Source: a virus. Taken from it: a stretch of 30,235 nt of DNA. The stretch covers positions 1 to 30,235 of IMG/VR virus record IMGVR_UViG_3300032048_000225. One strand, given 5' to 3'. Of the stretch, positions 30,174 to 30,235 are shown one piece after another. The translations under genes were made by a program, and so were the position numbers. The notes under the pieces are model-generated. The model did no database searches. It was given only the letters and a program-made list of their open reading frames with translations, and had not been told where the DNA came from. Each line of letters starts with the position of its first letter. Positions within the stretch are counted from its first letter, which is position 1.

Positions 30174-30235
30174 TCCAATAGAGTGTCCTCGGTGTGACGG
30201 AAGTAATTTCGGTCGCTATAGAGGACGAAAACAAC
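30148..30235 (+). CDS. Zinc-ribbon protein, 5' end only (runs off the right edge)
   Basis: TTG follows AAAGGAGGGACAAG, a strong site of the same kind as class B boxes. The visible part reads MSVREQKLDPIECPRCDGSN and continues FGRYRGRKQ. The C-P-R-C knuckle followed by a basic R-Y-R-G-R-K stretch is the first half of a zinc ribbon, as found in transposase-type and transcription-factor ribbons. The second Cys pair should lie beyond the edge. The role cannot be decided from 29 codons. Confidence 0.55.
   Translation, partial: MSVREQKLDPIECPRCDGSNFGRYRGRKQ

Noticed and set aside
1-30235. CRISPR array, integrase, attachment site or insertion sequence
   Set aside because: No regularly spaced repeats, no recombinase or transposase motifs and no paired terminal repeats were seen; the right-edge zinc ribbon is too short to call a transposase.

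Overview
The window is part of a tailed double-stranded DNA phage genome (Caudoviricetes-like), probably from an uncultured aquatic phage. It carries a recognisable large terminase, portal, scaffold, N4-gp56-type major capsid protein, endolysin and holin, with no bacterial housekeeping, tRNA or rRNA genes. A Gram-positive and probably actinobacterial host is inferred. The reasons are an r1t-like holin beside an amidase/peptidoglycan-binding endolysin with no recognised spanin, strong AGGAGG-type ribosome binding sites, and an FmdB-type zinc-ribbon gene among the structural genes. This is inference; nothing in the window names the host.

Layout. From about 26.7 kb down to base 1 the genes lie on the minus strand in one tightly packed late operon, mostly joined by ATGA, GTGA or TAATG overlaps. 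In transcription order they are: small leading genes, two single-membrane-span proteins, a 13-cysteine acidic protein, TerL, portal, a small Gln/Pro-rich protein, a giant 2,955-residue protein, and three further probable internal virion proteins. A short gap follows, then scaffold, major capsid protein, two micro-genes, a beta-sandwich-like protein, a fibre-like protein, a beta-propeller protein, a small fibre-associated protein, endolysin, holin, a PATIA-repeat protein, the FmdB-like zinc ribbon, a 311-residue structural protein, and a tail protein that runs off the left edge. I see no tape measure or tail tube gene. The giant protein next to the portal and the N4-gp56-type capsid fit a short-tailed (podovirus-like) virion better than a long-tailed one, but more tail genes could lie beyond base 1.

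Between 26,663 and 27,331 is the only long non-coding stretch. It separates the leftward late operon from a rightward set of small genes. It holds a 50-base run made only of C and A, a long-loop GC hairpin, a pair of TTGTTAC/GTAACAA operator-like boxes, and a two-tier hairpin just before the first rightward gene.

From 27.3 kb to the right edge are at least nine small plus-strand genes. They are not overlapped like the late genes. Most have their own leader, and the ribosome-binding boxes are copied nearly word for word (three repeat classes). Recognisable content is limited: a 77-residue protein that begins with a canonical sliding-clamp-binding motif, two zinc-ribbon-like proteins, and a probable SLOG/DUF2493-like protein. 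Two of the leaders fold into matching compound RNA structures with mutually exclusive stems. This is probably an early or host-takeover region under post-transcriptional control and is the most interesting accessory part of the window.
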